Virus record (IMG/VR): IMGVR_UViG_3300037114_000288
Coordinates: 1 to 37,055 of that record
Direction: 5' to 3' (one strand)
Origin: a virus
Length of the DNA: 37,055 bases
Shown here: piece by piece, positions 7,247 through 16,070 of the stretch
How the letters are laid out: the number at the start of each line of letters is the position of its first letter
Numbering within the stretch: the first letter of the stretch is position 1
Position numbers and translations under genes: made by a program
The notes under the pieces: model-generated
Databases searched by the model: none
What the model was told of the DNA's origin: nothing
What the model saw: only the letters and a program-made list of their open reading frames with translations

Positions 7247-8937
7247 ATCGGATTGTTCACCGCGACGAACGGCGTCACGGCGGTCCCCAGACCGTCAACG
7301 TTCATGTCGTGGGTGATCTCGATTGTGTCGCTGGAAAGGCGCATGAGCGTCATGAAGCTGATACGCCGCACGGTCGCAGCCGGAATCCCGGTCGCGAACG
7401 TGGTGCCCATGCTCAACGTCTCGGTCGTCGCCGACGTCGCGGTCGCGCCTGTGATGCGCATGTAATAGATCGTTCCGCTGTAGAGCTCTATGCGGATGTC
7501 CTGTCGGTTCTGTGCGGCCGCCGCGTACGTTGAATAACCGATGTTCTGGATCAGGATCGTGTTCGCGCCGGAGCTGATGTCGGCCGCGAGCAGGATGTCC
7601 ATCTGATAGGACGGCACCCACAGCTCGCCCCATCGGCCTTTGAGGAGGTACATGAGCGCGCGAAAGCTCGCGCGGCTCGCCGATCCCTGCATCCACCAGC
7701 CGTGCGAGTAACGCGGAAAACCGATCTCGGCCGTGTCGTCGACCTCAAGGGCCCCGGTTTGGTTGTCGATGATGTTCGCCTGGCGCTGGAACCCTGAGTC
7801 CGGAGCGCTCGAATCATCGGGCGAGTCCTCCAGTACGCTAACCCCGCGGTACTGGGGAAGGCCGCTCGCCGGCGTCCAGTCGCACGGCTCGACGATCTGG
7901 AAGTCCACATCGATCGTCGCGACGTCGCCGTTATCGCGGCTGACGGTCGGGAAGCTCAGGATTCGAGCCTGGCGCACGGGGAAAAGGACGACATCGCTCC
8001 CCCAGGTGTTCTGCACCGGCGCTGACAGCGAGAGGGAGCCAGAATTGACGGTGCCGACCTGGATCACTTCAAAGGCTTCCGCACCGGTGATCAGGAGCGC
8101 GAGTCCTCCATTGACGAAATCCCGATTCGCCGTGTTGCAAGTGATAGAGGTGACGCCCGCAGTCACTCCCGAGGTCAGGTGCTGACCGTCCGGCCAGATT
8201 GGCAACGCCCACGCCTGGCTCGACCAGGCAAAGAGCAGGGTCTCGATGACGCGCCGCTCGAGATATATCGCGAGCACGTTGAACTTGAAATTGCGTCGCG
8301 GCGCGATGCGCGTCGACCGGCGCATCTCCTTGCCAGACCAGGCGCGCAGCACATCCGTCATGAAGCCGAGCGATTCGGTGACGGCCGTCGCCCAGTTCGG
8401 GAGCACCGACCAGGCGACGAGGCGGATCCCGGTGATCGGGAGCACGACGACCTCGCCATCGGCAAAGGTGTACGTGTAAGTCGCGCTCAGCACCGGGGGC
8501 CCGTCGGTCTCGATCGAGACGGAATAGTCGACCGTCATGTTCGGCGTAAAGGTCGTCGGAAGCGACGGGCCCGTATAGCTCACCCCTGGGTCACCGCTCG
8601 CGCCGATCGTGTCGAGCGTCTCGCTCGAGCTCAGGTGTGAATTCCACACCTGCACTGTGCGCGTGAGATCGCTCGCAAGAGCCCCGAGCGCGAGGGTCGA
8701 GGGGGTGATGTGGATGCGGTTGTAGAAATCATCAAAGAACGTGGTGCCGAGGTTCCCGGAGTCCGAGTAAGACGGAACCGAAGGCACAGAAAAAGTCTCG
8801 GGGCCCGTGAGCGTATCGGGCGCCTCGTAGCCTGCGACCGGGAGCGTCCACTGCGTCCCGCGGCTGTCGTAGACCAGCGCGTTAATCCCCGAGCTGCTCG
8901 GATAAATCGGCGCACTTGAGAGGTTGCCTCCCGACAC
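7243..8937 (-). CDS. Distal tail / tail-tip structural protein (564 aa)
   Basis: GTG start at 8937 abuts the TAA of the 316-aa gene directly. Beta-rich, low-cysteine protein with a central region (about residues 190-260) containing RRNFKFNVLAIYLERRVIETL and LPIWPDG, features shared with phage tail proteins next to BR0599-type genes. The C-terminus contains RASFRALMYLLKGRWGELW, typical of these tip proteins. Likely part of the distal tail ring. No enzymatic motif recognised. Confidence 0.68.
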   Translation of the reverse strand: MSGGNLSSAPIYPSSSGINALVYDSRGTQWTLPVAGYEAPDTLTGPETFSVPSVPSYSDSGNLGTTFFDDFYNRIHITPSTLALGALASDLTRTVQVWNSHLSSSETLDTIGASGDPGVSYTGPSLPTTFTPNMTVDYSVSIETDGPPVLSATYTYTFADGEVVVLPITGIRLVAWSVLPNWATAVTESLGFMTDVLRAWSGKEMRRSTRIAPRRNFKFNVLAIYLERRVIETLLFAWSSQAWALPIWPDGQHLTSGVTAGVTSITCNTANRDFVNGGLALLITGAEAFEVIQVGTVNSGSLSLSAPVQNTWGSDVVLFPVRQARILSFPTVSRDNGDVATIDVDFQIVEPCDWTPASGLPQYRGVSVLEDSPDDSSAPDSGFQRQANIIDNQTGALEVDDTAEIGFPRYSHGWWMQGSASRASFRALMYLLKGRWGELWVPSYQMDILLAADISSGANTILIQNIGYSTYAAAAQNRQDIRIELYSGTIYYMRITGATATSATTETLSMGTTFATGIPAATVRRISFMTLMRLSSDTIEITHDMNVDGLGTAVTPFVAVNNPI

Positions 8938-9888
8938 TTACGCGCTCTTTTTGAAGGCCAGCCCGTACGGGTAGCTCGAGGCGTTCGCGCCGCTGACATT
9001 CGTCTGCGAGAGATTGGTGACCAACGGAAACAGCTTCCACACGTCCGAGCCGATGGTGATCTCGTCTTTTGGATTGTTGTTCGTCATGTTGCACATGCGC
9101 ACGTCCGGGACCTCCCCGAGCATCGAGAACACGCCGCCGGCCGCGCGCTCAGCAAACGCAGGAATCGCAAAAAATGGCACGATGCCGTCGAAGGTATTGG
9201 GGGACCTGGTCACTCCCGAGTGATAGAAGCCGGGCTTAACCTGCGCGAGGCTCGGAGAGAATCCCAGCATGTCAAGGCGGTACGGTGTGACAGCAGTCCC
9301 CATCTGAAACCAGGCGAACGTGCTGTCGACTGTCGCGCATACAGCGCCGACGGCGTACGAAGCGCCGGCGTCAAACGGTCGCCCGTTGAAGCTGCTGTTC
9401 GGGTAGCTAGAATTTGTGTCACTAGATCCCGTGTTGGTGTAGCTCTCCCATTTGGAGACGCTGACATAGGTGACAGGCGACGCCCCACCGACGGCGTTTA
9501 ACTGCCCCATATGCACGTGCGCGAACACGTTAGCGGCCACCTCGACCATCATGTGCAGATAGACGGTGCCGGTTGAGCTGGCGAAAAAGTGATACGCCGC
9601 ATACGGGCCGACGAGCGGGGTGATCGTATAGCCGGCGGAGGTCTGCGCCTGGGCCGACGGCAGCGAGCCACTTGAAAAGCCCGTCGCACCGTAAATCGTT
9701 ATGCGGTCATTGGTCGCCGGCGCGACGAGATTGATGTAACAGGTGCCGTTGTGGATCGCGAGCCACCAGCCCGTCGTGAGATACGCCGCGTTATTGTCGA
9801 CCGTCCAGCCGTAGGACGTGCACCAGCTCGCGAGCGCCTGCAGCACCGCGGCCATGTTTGAGGGAGTGGATCCTGTTCCGTACGCCAT
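8938..9888 (-). CDS. Tail structural protein, paralogue of the 309-aa neighbour (316 aa)
   Basis: ATG at 9888, 4 nt after the upstream stop. Aromatic- and Gly/Ser-rich beta-type protein. It shares the order and key residues of two blocks with the adjacent 309-aa protein: a GATGF/GATGY block at mid-protein and a downstream MGQLNAVGG block matched by LGKFNPVGA in the neighbour, which suggests tandem duplication and divergence. Located between the tape measure and distal tail genes, so a tail-tip or minor tail role is likely. Confidence 0.62.
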   Translation of the reverse strand: MAYGTGSTPSNMAAVLQALASWCTSYGWTVDNNAAYLTTGWWLAIHNGTCYINLVAPATNDRITIYGATGFSSGSLPSAQAQTSAGYTITPLVGPYAAYHFFASSTGTVYLHMMVEVAANVFAHVHMGQLNAVGGASPVTYVSVSKWESYTNTGSSDTNSSYPNSSFNGRPFDAGASYAVGAVCATVDSTFAWFQMGTAVTPYRLDMLGFSPSLAQVKPGFYHSGVTRSPNTFDGIVPFFAIPAFAERAAGGVFSMLGEVPDVRMCNMTNNNPKDEITIGSDVWKLFPLVTNLSQTNVSGANASSYPYGLAFKKSA

Positions 9889-9892
9889 TGGC

Positions 9893-10822
9893 TTACACCT
9901 GCAGGATTGCGGCGAAATTGTTGGTGGCCGTGCGGTAGACGTCCTGCACTGCCATGTAGGTTTGTCCCGCGATCGTGATCGTCGAGCCGCTCGCGAGCGA
10001 TGTGCCAGGCGCGTAGAACACCCCGTCCAGAAACCCGAGTACGTTGCCCGCCGGCGTCGTCATTTCGAGCGTCGCCCGGAACAAGGGATAGCTCCCGTCG
10101 AGATTCGGGAGCAGCTCACTCGGGGAGTAGGAGCTCAGTCCAAACGCCCACGGCCATACGTTCTCGACCGCCATGATCGAGTCCGCGCTGTTGTGGTTCT
10201 GGAACGGCTGCCAGCTACCATCGATCCAGTACACATAGGCCGTCTGCGGATCAAAAAACGCATGGTGAGACGGCGTCGAGTTCGAATACGGCAGCGTCGC
10301 CGTGATCGATGTCCCGCCGATGAAAAGCGGATACGGGTACTGCGCCGGGGCGCCCACCGGATTGAACTTGCCCAGATAGCAGGTCTCGTAGACCGTGCCG
10401 ACCTGAGCAATCACGATCACGCGCTGGCCATTCGCGACGAACGTGTACGGAATGCTGTTATTCCACAGATGCAGGAACGTGTCCGGGGAGGTCCCGGGCT
10501 GCGCAAAGAATGTCGCGCTCGAGTTGTAGCCCGTCGCACCTTTCATGCGCCAGTTGAACGTCCCGAGAGCGGTGTCGTAGAACGCGTGGATGTTGATATA
10601 GATCTGCTCGGAGCCAGACAGGCCCGGCGCCTCGAGGTAGTACTCGTCGACGATGGTCGACACGGCGCCCCCGCCGCCGGGCTCCGTGTACGTGTACGGG
10701 GACGAGGTGTTAGATCCGAGCAGTGTCCACCCGGGGTTTCCAGAGCCCGTCGTCGTAAGGAACGTGACGAGCTTCGCGAGAAGATCGGTGTAACTGGCAG
10801 CGGTGCCGCTGGATACGCTCAT
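9893..10822 (-). CDS. Tail structural protein, paralogue of the 316-aa neighbour (309 aa)
   Basis: Directly downstream of the tape measure gene with an ATGA overlap. N-terminal region YTDLLAKLVTFLTT followed by GWTLL, then a Gly-rich loop, the GATGYNSSATFF block and the LGKFNPVGAPAQYP block. Beta-rich and low in charge, as expected of a virion protein. The similarity in motif order to the 316-aa protein points to common origin. Function inferred from position: distal tail or tip complex. Confidence 0.62.
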   Translation of the reverse strand: MSVSSGTAASYTDLLAKLVTFLTTTGSGNPGWTLLGSNTSSPYTYTEPGGGGAVSTIVDEYYLEAPGLSGSEQIYINIHAFYDTALGTFNWRMKGATGYNSSATFFAQPGTSPDTFLHLWNNSIPYTFVANGQRVIVIAQVGTVYETCYLGKFNPVGAPAQYPYPLFIGGTSITATLPYSNSTPSHHAFFDPQTAYVYWIDGSWQPFQNHNSADSIMAVENVWPWAFGLSSYSPSELLPNLDGSYPLFRATLEMTTPAGNVLGFLDGVFYAPGTSLASGSTITIAGQTYMAVQDVYRTATNNFAAILQV

Positions 10823-13353
10823 CCGACGATTCCTTTTACCTTGTTGGGATTGCGCGCGAGCACGTTAAGCACGGCCGTCTCACCCTCGGCGGATGCCAGG
10901 TGATCGCCCATGACGGTCGGGTCGAGCACGTTCGTGATGCGGATCGATGGCGCCTTGCTGGCAGAGACGCTGCCGCCGGCGGCGAACTTTGGCACACCCA
11001 TCGATGGCGTTGAGCTTCGCAGGCCACCCCGGTTGATGGCATCCAGGAGCGGCAGCATCCCGGGCTGCTGCGCGGCCTTCGCGTTCACGACGAATTCCTT
11101 GTCGGAGAGCATCGCGGGGATCGAGTCGGACGTCGACGTGCCAGGCCCGTGCACAAGGCCGCCGGTGGCGAAGCCGGAGGACGCCTGGCCGCCGCCGGCG
11201 AAGCCACCGACCGACTCCAGCGCCTTCAGGATCATCATCTTTACGATCGCCTGCTCGATCGACTCGGCAATCTGCAGGCCCATCTGCCGAAACGCCTGCC
11301 CCACGGATTTTGTGTGCGTCAGGATCTGATTTATTGCGTTGGATAGGCCGTTTACCAGCGAGTCCTCGCCGACCTGCTTGAGCTTCGCGAGATCCTGGCC
11401 CCACTGGTCAGTAGCCACAGCGATCTGCTGCACCTTCAGCTGGTAGGCGGTCGCTTGCTGCAGCGCCTGTGGGTTGCCGGTGAGTTGCGCGATCTTAAGA
11501 AGCTCTGCGGCCTGCTGCTGCAACACGGGAAGCGCCGCAGCCTCGGCCTGCCGCACCTGATTGGCGCCCTGTACGGCGAAGAGCTGGCCGTCCTTCACCC
11601 GGTCATTAATGCCGGTGACCGTGGCCTCGAGCTGCTTCATCGCCGCATCCGCCTGACCGATCTGCTGGTCGAAGCCGATCTGCGCGCCGCCCTGGGTGCG
11701 CGCCGTATCCAGCGCGGAAGCTACCTGCGCCTGCGGCGCGCCGGACTTCTGCAGCTCGACCTGCAGGTCCTTGAGATCCGCCTCCAGTTTCAGCTTCGCG
11801 GCCGCCGTCTTCTTGCCCTCAATCTCGAGCAGCTTCTCCTGAGCGGCGAGCATGTCCTTTGCCTGTTTCAGCTCCGCTTGCTGCTGCTGCCCGGCGTTGC
11901 CTGCGAGCTCTACCCCGCGCTTCGCTTCAAGGTCTGCGATCTCTCCGTCGACCTTCAGCAGTTCTGTTTTCTGCTTGATCTGCGCGGCCGCGTCGTTCGG
12001 ATCGGTCGCCTGGGATGCGACCGCGGCGCGGCGCTGCTTCGCGATCGCAAGCTCTTTGTCGATTTCCTGATTGATGATCGCGGCGCGCTTGGCGAAGTAC
12101 TCCTGAGTCGAGATCAGCCCGGCGTCATACGCGGCCTTGTCCTGCTCCTGGAGGAGCTGCGCGTGCGCCTGGTAGAGCTTGAGTTCGTTCTGCAGCTGCT
12201 GCTCGATGAAGGCGAGGCGCGCGCGCGAGATCGCCTCGAGGTTGCCCTGGGCCTCGCCCACCTGGGGAGTAGTACTCGCTTGCGCGGCCGGCTTCTTCTC
12301 TGTGCTGCCGGCCTTAATAGCGTCAAAATCGTGCTGCAGTCCTTCCTCGATGGCCCGGATCTGCGCTGTGGTCGACTTCGCTTCATTGACGATCCCGCTG
12401 AAAGAAGTGGCATTCACGATCCGCACGACGCCCTTGGCGAGCACGGCGACCTCGGCGAAGAACGCGCCGATCTCCTTGCCAGCAACGGTGAATGCGGTGA
12501 CGACGCCGTGCGCGAAACTGCCGACGAGCTCCCCGAGCGTCTTGAAGCCCGAGACGCCTGGACCGGTGGTCGCCTTGACGAGCTCGTCTGATGCGGCCTG
12601 CAGGCTCGGGAGAAGTCCCGCGAGGAACTGGGTCGCGAGGCCCTTCACCTGGTCGCCGAGATTGCGCAGCCCCTCCTGCGCGCGCTGCATCGAATCGATC
12701 GTGTCCTTATCGAGGTACAGCCCGAGCTCCTGCAGGTGCGTGATGAAGGTGCCCATGCCCTGCGCGCCGACCTTCACGAGTGCCTGATCAAGCTCGATCC
12801 CGGAGCGGCCGAAGAGCGCGACCTCGTCGCGCGCACGGCGGGCGGGGTCGGAGATCTTAGCGAGCGCGCTCGCAACCGCCTCGAGGCGCTGATCAGCCGG
12901 CAGCGCCGCCAGATCCTTCACGCGCAGCCCGAGATCGCTCATCGCCTGCTGCGTCTGCTTGCTGCCGATCTCCGCCTTCCCCATGGAGACGGTGAACTTC
13001 GTCAGCGCCGCGTTTGCGGCATCCTGGCCCACCCCGGTCTCGCGCGCGGCGCGCTGGAAGCCCTGCAGGGCGTCCGTCGAGAGGCCCGTCTGCTTCGAGA
13101 GCCGCGTGAGCGCCTCGACGCCCACGAGCGAGGATTTGAAGAACTCCGCGAACTTGTCGGCCGCGAGCCCGATCGACAAGAGGCCCAGCATGTGCTTCTG
13201 CACGTCCTGGAACTGTTTGCCGAGCGCGGCAAAGGCGGAGCTCGTCTCCTGCGCGGACTTCTTGCCCTCGCTCGAGATCTTCTGGAACGCCGACACCACT
13301 TCGGCGAGACCTTCCGCCGAGAGCTTGATCCGAACGTCCTGGCCGCTCGCCAT
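10819..13353 (-). CDS. Tape measure protein (lambda gpH-like, 844 aa)
   Basis: Sets tail length and is thought to help DNA enter the cell. Longest gene of the window, starting after AGAGGGG at 13353. Residues 1-350 match the lambda-type tape-measure N-terminus (for example LTRLSKQTGLSTDALQGFQR and RRARDEVALFGRSGIELDQA). Long Ala/Gln/Lys/Leu-rich coiled coil at about 370-690. C-terminal segment has SIEQAIVKMMILKALESVG and GFATGGLVHGPGTSTSDSIP, the Gly-rich end with SDKEFVVN common to lambda H relatives. It follows the chaperone genes, the classic order. Confidence 0.93.
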   Translation of the reverse strand: MASGQDVRIKLSAEGLAEVVSAFQKISSEGKKSAQETSSAFAALGKQFQDVQKHMLGLLSIGLAADKFAEFFKSSLVGVEALTRLSKQTGLSTDALQGFQRAARETGVGQDAANAALTKFTVSMGKAEIGSKQTQQAMSDLGLRVKDLAALPADQRLEAVASALAKISDPARRARDEVALFGRSGIELDQALVKVGAQGMGTFITHLQELGLYLDKDTIDSMQRAQEGLRNLGDQVKGLATQFLAGLLPSLQAASDELVKATTGPGVSGFKTLGELVGSFAHGVVTAFTVAGKEIGAFFAEVAVLAKGVVRIVNATSFSGIVNEAKSTTAQIRAIEEGLQHDFDAIKAGSTEKKPAAQASTTPQVGEAQGNLEAISRARLAFIEQQLQNELKLYQAHAQLLQEQDKAAYDAGLISTQEYFAKRAAIINQEIDKELAIAKQRRAAVASQATDPNDAAAQIKQKTELLKVDGEIADLEAKRGVELAGNAGQQQQAELKQAKDMLAAQEKLLEIEGKKTAAAKLKLEADLKDLQVELQKSGAPQAQVASALDTARTQGGAQIGFDQQIGQADAAMKQLEATVTGINDRVKDGQLFAVQGANQVRQAEAAALPVLQQQAAELLKIAQLTGNPQALQQATAYQLKVQQIAVATDQWGQDLAKLKQVGEDSLVNGLSNAINQILTHTKSVGQAFRQMGLQIAESIEQAIVKMMILKALESVGGFAGGGQASSGFATGGLVHGPGTSTSDSIPAMLSDKEFVVNAKAAQQPGMLPLLDAINRGGLRSSTPSMGVPKFAAGGSVSASKAPSIRITNVLDPTVMGDHLASAEGETAVLNVLARNPNKVKGIVG

Positions 13354-13362
13354 ATACCCCTC

Positions 13363-13575
13363 TTAGTCCTTCAGCAGCCGCGGCGGCTTGGGCGGTTCAA
13401 TCTTCTTCGCGCTATGCGGCGCGGTCGACGCCCATACGAGCAGATCGTGCCGGTACTGCACGCGCGCCTGTTCGCGGATGCGATGCACGAAGGCGATGAG
13501 CGCATCGCGCAGGCCCCAGCGAGCCACCTCGCGCATGCGGCGCGGATCGAAGTCGGCGAGCTCGCGCACCATCAC
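13363..13575 (-). CDS. T-like tail assembly protein; likely also made as a -1 frameshift fusion
   Basis: 70 aa from GTG 13575 (or ATG 13572), overlapping the stop of the 158-aa G-like gene (GTGATG). Its frame is -1 relative to the G-like gene and stays open upstream to about 13755, so a -1 slip within the G-like gene would give a G-T fusion, as in lambda. Content: RELADFDPRRMREVARWGL, basic and helical, ending PPKPPRLLKD. Located just before the tape measure gene, the standard place for the T chaperone. It may exist only as the C-terminal part of the fusion. Confidence 0.7.
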   Translation of the reverse strand: MMVRELADFDPRRMREVARWGLRDALIAFVHRIREQARVQYRHDLLVWASTAPHSAKKIEPPKPPRLLKD

Positions 13576-14048
13576 TGTCCATTCGCCGAACTCGGAATCG
13601 CCGCGGGGTCCTGGCTTGGGCTCGGGCTGCTGCCGCGGTCTTCCACCGCGTCGCTCTCGTCTGAAAGCCTGGGGAAAGTCTTGACAGACAGCAGCCCTTG
13701 CCGAAAAAAACTCGCGATCAGGGAGACGATCTGCCCGTTGATCGCAGCCTTGTCCTCATCCGAATTGAGCCTTCGGATAAAGGCAGCCGTTTCACGCTGC
13801 AGCGACGGCGTCCAGTCGAGCGGATCCATGCCAGCAGGCACGAGCACGCAGCCCAGGATCTCGAAGGCGCTGCCGCTGGCCATCACCGAGCGGAAGATGC
13901 GCTGTGCGAGCTGCTCCGGCGTCTCGCCCAGGTGCAAGGTAATGTCAGACAGTCCCGCGCCCTGCAGTGACCGATAGATCTCAACGTCCCACTCGATAGT
14001 GCCGCGCGAGACGGTTTGAAATTCCTTTCCTGCAAGTTTCAGTTGCAT
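13572..14048 (-). CDS. Tail assembly chaperone (lambda gpG-like, 158 aa)
   Basis: Helps fold and load the tape measure during tail assembly. ATG 14048 has GGGGAG upstream and gives MQLKLAGKEFQTVSRG; an in-frame extension to 14090 is poorer. N-terminal beta segment, then a helical domain (residues about 40-130) and a low-complexity acidic/Pro-Ser C-terminus (SSPSPSQDPAA). It holds the heptamer T TTT TTT in correct phase at codons for Ser-Phe-Phe. Position between the tail tube and tape measure genes supports the assignment. Confidence 0.78.
   Translation of the reverse strand: MQLKLAGKEFQTVSRGTIEWDVEIYRSLQGAGLSDITLHLGETPEQLAQRIFRSVMASGSAFEILGCVLVPAGMDPLDWTPSLQRETAAFIRRLNSDEDKAAINGQIVSLIASFFRQGLLSVKTFPRLSDESDAVEDRGSSPSPSQDPAAIPSSANGQ
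13704..13710 (-). other. Candidate -1 ribosomal frameshift slippery heptamer (T7)
   Basis: On the minus strand the G-like gene reads AG T TTT TTT CGG, which is X XXY YYZ with all T, in the phase required for -1 slippage. The -1 frame is open from about 13755 to the T-like stop at 13363. A weak stem (GTCTG/CAGAC, 13685-13689 with 13659-13663) begins 14 nt downstream. A second in-phase candidate is T TTC CCC at 13672-13678, less favourable because of its C-rich second half. In lambda the slippery site is only a few codons from the G stop; here it is about 44 codons away. Confidence 0.5.
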
Positions 14049-14094
14049 TGTGCACTCCCCACTTCCACCCACTACTCTGCCCCACCACAAACGT

Positions 14095-14118
14095 GAGGGC
14101 GGTGTCAGTCCCGCCCTC
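14095..14118 (-). terminator. Hairpin between tail tube and chaperone genes
   Basis: Perfect 8-bp inverted repeat GAGGGCGG / CCGCCCTC with an 8-nt loop in the 110-bp gap after the tail tube gene. No clean U-run follows, so it may be an attenuator or an mRNA-stabilising hairpin that lowers expression of downstream tail genes relative to the abundant tube protein, instead of a full terminator. Confidence 0.5.
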
Positions 14119-14158
14119 GACCAACCACTGTGTCAGCTTCGAAAGAGAGCGCTTGCGG

Positions 14159-14950
14159 TCAACCGGTCTGGATGATGTGGCCGAGCGGCTCAGTCGGATG
14201 GTTGACCAGGTCGGGAATGATCATGCCCTCGAGCTCGTACTGCGCGAAGTCATCGCCGATCATGGCGATCTGCCCGGTGGGCGTGAACTGCACGTGCCAG
14301 AACTCAGCCTGATAGACCGGGCCCTGCACGGGATTGCCGATCAGGCGCACGTAAGCATCGAGGGTGCCGACGCGCGCGATGTTGACGGCGTTGTAGGTAT
14401 ACGCGCCGTAGGTGAAATCCGCTGTGATTGCGGAGCCAGCCGTGACAGTCGACGATGTGGGCAGGATATAGATCCGGCCGTTCACGAGGTCCGCCGTGTA
14501 GTCGGTCCCGAGCACGAGCGTGGCCGAGCCCTGCTTGACGTCGGTGAGCGTCGTGATGTTGCGGAAGCCGAGCTCGTAATAGCGGCCGAGCACGACCGAG
14601 CTCGTCACCGGCTGTGCGCTGACCATGGCGCCAGCTCCCGTGATCGTCTCGATCACGCCGGCGAGCGCGCGCCCGAGGTTGTCGAGCGTGAGCTCATCGC
14701 CTGTCATCTTCAGACTCACCGTCTGGCGGATAACCGCGCGCGCGTACAGCACGGACGTCGGGTCCATGCTCTCGTACTTTTCCTTGGTCTCATCCTTCAC
14801 CGACATGTCGAAGACGGTGAGGTTGCCCATGTCCTGCTGGGCGCCGATGCCGCCGGCGCTCTGCCATGGGGCTATGAACACTTTCGCGCGACCGAGGTAC
14901 TCATTCGCAGCGTTCGGCGCGACGGAATAGGGGCCAGTGATGCCAGTCAT
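14159..14950 (-). CDS. Major tail (tube) protein (263 aa)
   Basis: ATG 14950 after CAGGAG. Starts MTGITGPYSVAPNAANEYLG; residues 45-75 include DMSVKDETKEKYES and the following SVLYARAVIRQTVSLKMTGD, and the C-terminus has QIAMIGDDFAQYELEGMI. This matches the phage tail-tube protein group in size and in its place just before the G/T chaperones. It polymerises into hexameric rings around the tape measure. It is followed by a long hairpin, as expected for a gene needing high expression. Confidence 0.78.
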   Translation of the reverse strand: MTGITGPYSVAPNAANEYLGRAKVFIAPWQSAGGIGAQQDMGNLTVFDMSVKDETKEKYESMDPTSVLYARAVIRQTVSLKMTGDELTLDNLGRALAGVIETITGAGAMVSAQPVTSSVVLGRYYELGFRNITTLTDVKQGSATLVLGTDYTADLVNGRIYILPTSSTVTAGSAITADFTYGAYTYNAVNIARVGTLDAYVRLIGNPVQGPVYQAEFWHVQFTPTGQIAMIGDDFAQYELEGMIIPDLVNHPTEPLGHIIQTG

Positions 14951-14971
14951 GGTCGGAAACTCCTGATGTGG

Positions 14972-15424
14972 TTACGACTGCGTCCGCGTCGTCGGATCGC
15001 TCATGAGAGATGTGTAGTCGACTCGAAAATCGATGGAAATAAGCGTGTGCGGGAAGTCTTCCGCGATGCGCTGCCACTCGGACAGCTGCTCGTAAACCTG
15101 CTCGGCCAGGCCGCCCAACTGGCTGCCGCCGAGCGTCTGCCCGAGCCAGGCGATGATGGGATCCGCCGCGGTACGCGCCGGAACCGAATCCACGCGCACC
15201 TCGAAGCGCGCGGTGAAAGAGCGCTGCAGCAGCGGACTCCAGCGGCCGGCTTTCTGCGGCTCGTTCTCCTCGCGCACCTCGAAGAGCACGATCGACGGCA
15301 GCTCGCTCGCCTGGAAGGGCTCGAAGCGGCCATCGGATGTCTGAGGGACGCCAGTCGGCGGCGATGCGTTCACCGCGGCCAGGATCGCGTCCATGATCTG
15401 CGAGCGTAGGGTCTCGGCGCTCAC
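14972..15424 (-). CDS. Tail terminator / minor tail protein, gpU-like position (150 aa)
   Basis: GTG 15424 overlaps the stop of the head-tail joining gene (GTGA). Begins with a helix (LRSQIMDAILAAVNA), then PSIVLFEVREENE and a beta-rich core, ending DFRVDYTSLMSDPTTRTQS. Size and position between the joining protein and the tail tube match tail-completion proteins such as lambda U or similar neck components. No single diagnostic motif, so the name rests on synteny and general shape. Confidence 0.66.
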   Translation of the reverse strand: MSAETLRSQIMDAILAAVNASPPTGVPQTSDGRFEPFQASELPSIVLFEVREENEPQKAGRWSPLLQRSFTARFEVRVDSVPARTAADPIIAWLGQTLGGSQLGGLAEQVYEQLSEWQRIAEDFPHTLISIDFRVDYTSLMSDPTTRTQS

Positions 15425-15735
15425 GTGACCTCGCAGAGCAAATGCGTGAGCGCACCGTCGCCCTCGGGCAGACGGTCTCGGATCTTCATCGCAACGCCGT
15501 CGACAGTGAGCGGCGTCGCGTTCGGGAGATCGGGCGGGAGCTGGCTTGTCTGCACGGTCACGGTGATCGTGACAGCAGAGACGCCGGCCGCTCCCATGGG
15601 ATTCAAGGCGTCGCGCCCGACGAAGTCAGGAATGCCGACAGTCGTGACCGAGGGCGCGCCGGCGGGAGAGATCACCACCGGCACGCCCAGGTCAGCGAAC
15701 AGGGACGGAATGTCCTGGTCTTCGAAGTACGACAC
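15421..15735 (-). CDS. Head-tail joining protein (lambda gpFII-like, 104 aa)
   Basis: Connects filled heads to tails. GTG 15735. The motif LTVDGVAMKIRDRLPEGDGA near the C-terminus and the N-terminal SYFEDQDIPSLFADLGVPV match the FII/phage-attachment family, and its length (104 aa, versus about 117 for lambda FII) fits. Gap of 15 nt from the 76-aa gene and GTGA overlap with the next gene. The start has little ribosome-binding sequence, so coupling is probable. Confidence 0.72.
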   Translation of the reverse strand: MSYFEDQDIPSLFADLGVPVVISPAGAPSVTTVGIPDFVGRDALNPMGAAGVSAVTITVTVQTSQLPPDLPNATPLTVDGVAMKIRDRLPEGDGALTHLLCEVT

Positions 15736-15750
15736 GGGCCGCTGGATGCC

Positions 15751-15981
15751 TTACAACTTGCCCGGATCGCGGTTCCCGACGCCGGTGTCGCGGTTTCCGA
15801 CCTTGCCGGCCTTCACAGCCGGTGTCACCGGCGTATCGTCGTCGGCGGACTCCGCGTTGCCATACCCAATATTGGCGGTCGCGTGCACGTCCTCCGTCTC
15901 GTACACGTCGCCCGCGGCGACTGACTTACCGGGCTCGGCCCGATGCGAGCGCAGCGCCCGCACTTTGACTTTCTTCCCCAT
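15751..15981 (-). CDS. Small head-region protein (76 aa) with internal GNRD repeat
   Basis: ATG 15981 preceded by AGGAG with an 11-nt spacer. Basic N-terminus MGKKVKVRALRSH, then AAGDVYETEDVHATANIGYG, a form resembling small proteins found after capsid genes. The C-terminus contains a short direct repeat (VGNRDTGVGNRDPGK). It lies after the hairpin that closes the capsid gene and may be a head fibre/decoration or connector-completion protein. Function not established. Confidence 0.6.
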   Translation of the reverse strand: MGKKVKVRALRSHRAEPGKSVAAGDVYETEDVHATANIGYGNAESADDDTPVTPAVKAGKVGNRDTGVGNRDPGKL

Positions 15982-16024
15982 AACGAAAAGCTCCTGTTTT
16001 GGTTTGCAGTGTCGCCCCTGAAGA

Positions 16025-16052
16025 GAGCGCGGCCGAGTAAACAGCCGCGCTC
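16025..16052 (-). terminator. Strong hairpin after capsid gene
   Basis: Perfect 9-bp inverted repeat GAGCGCGGC / GCCGCGCTC with a 10-nt loop, in the 89-bp gap right after the capsid stop. No U-run follows on the minus strand. It probably protects or partly terminates the capsid mRNA, which would help produce capsid protein in excess over downstream genes. Confidence 0.5.
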
Positions 16053-16070
16053 CCCACGGAGCGGGTTCCT

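Noticed and set aside
9818-15409. Long plus-strand open frames opposite tail and chaperone genes (for example 9818-10903, 11455-12591, 12736-13977, 14048-15409)
   Set aside because: Antisense shadows in GC-rich DNA: very Arg/His-rich products without motifs or ribosome-binding sites, opposite well-supported genes such as the tape measure.
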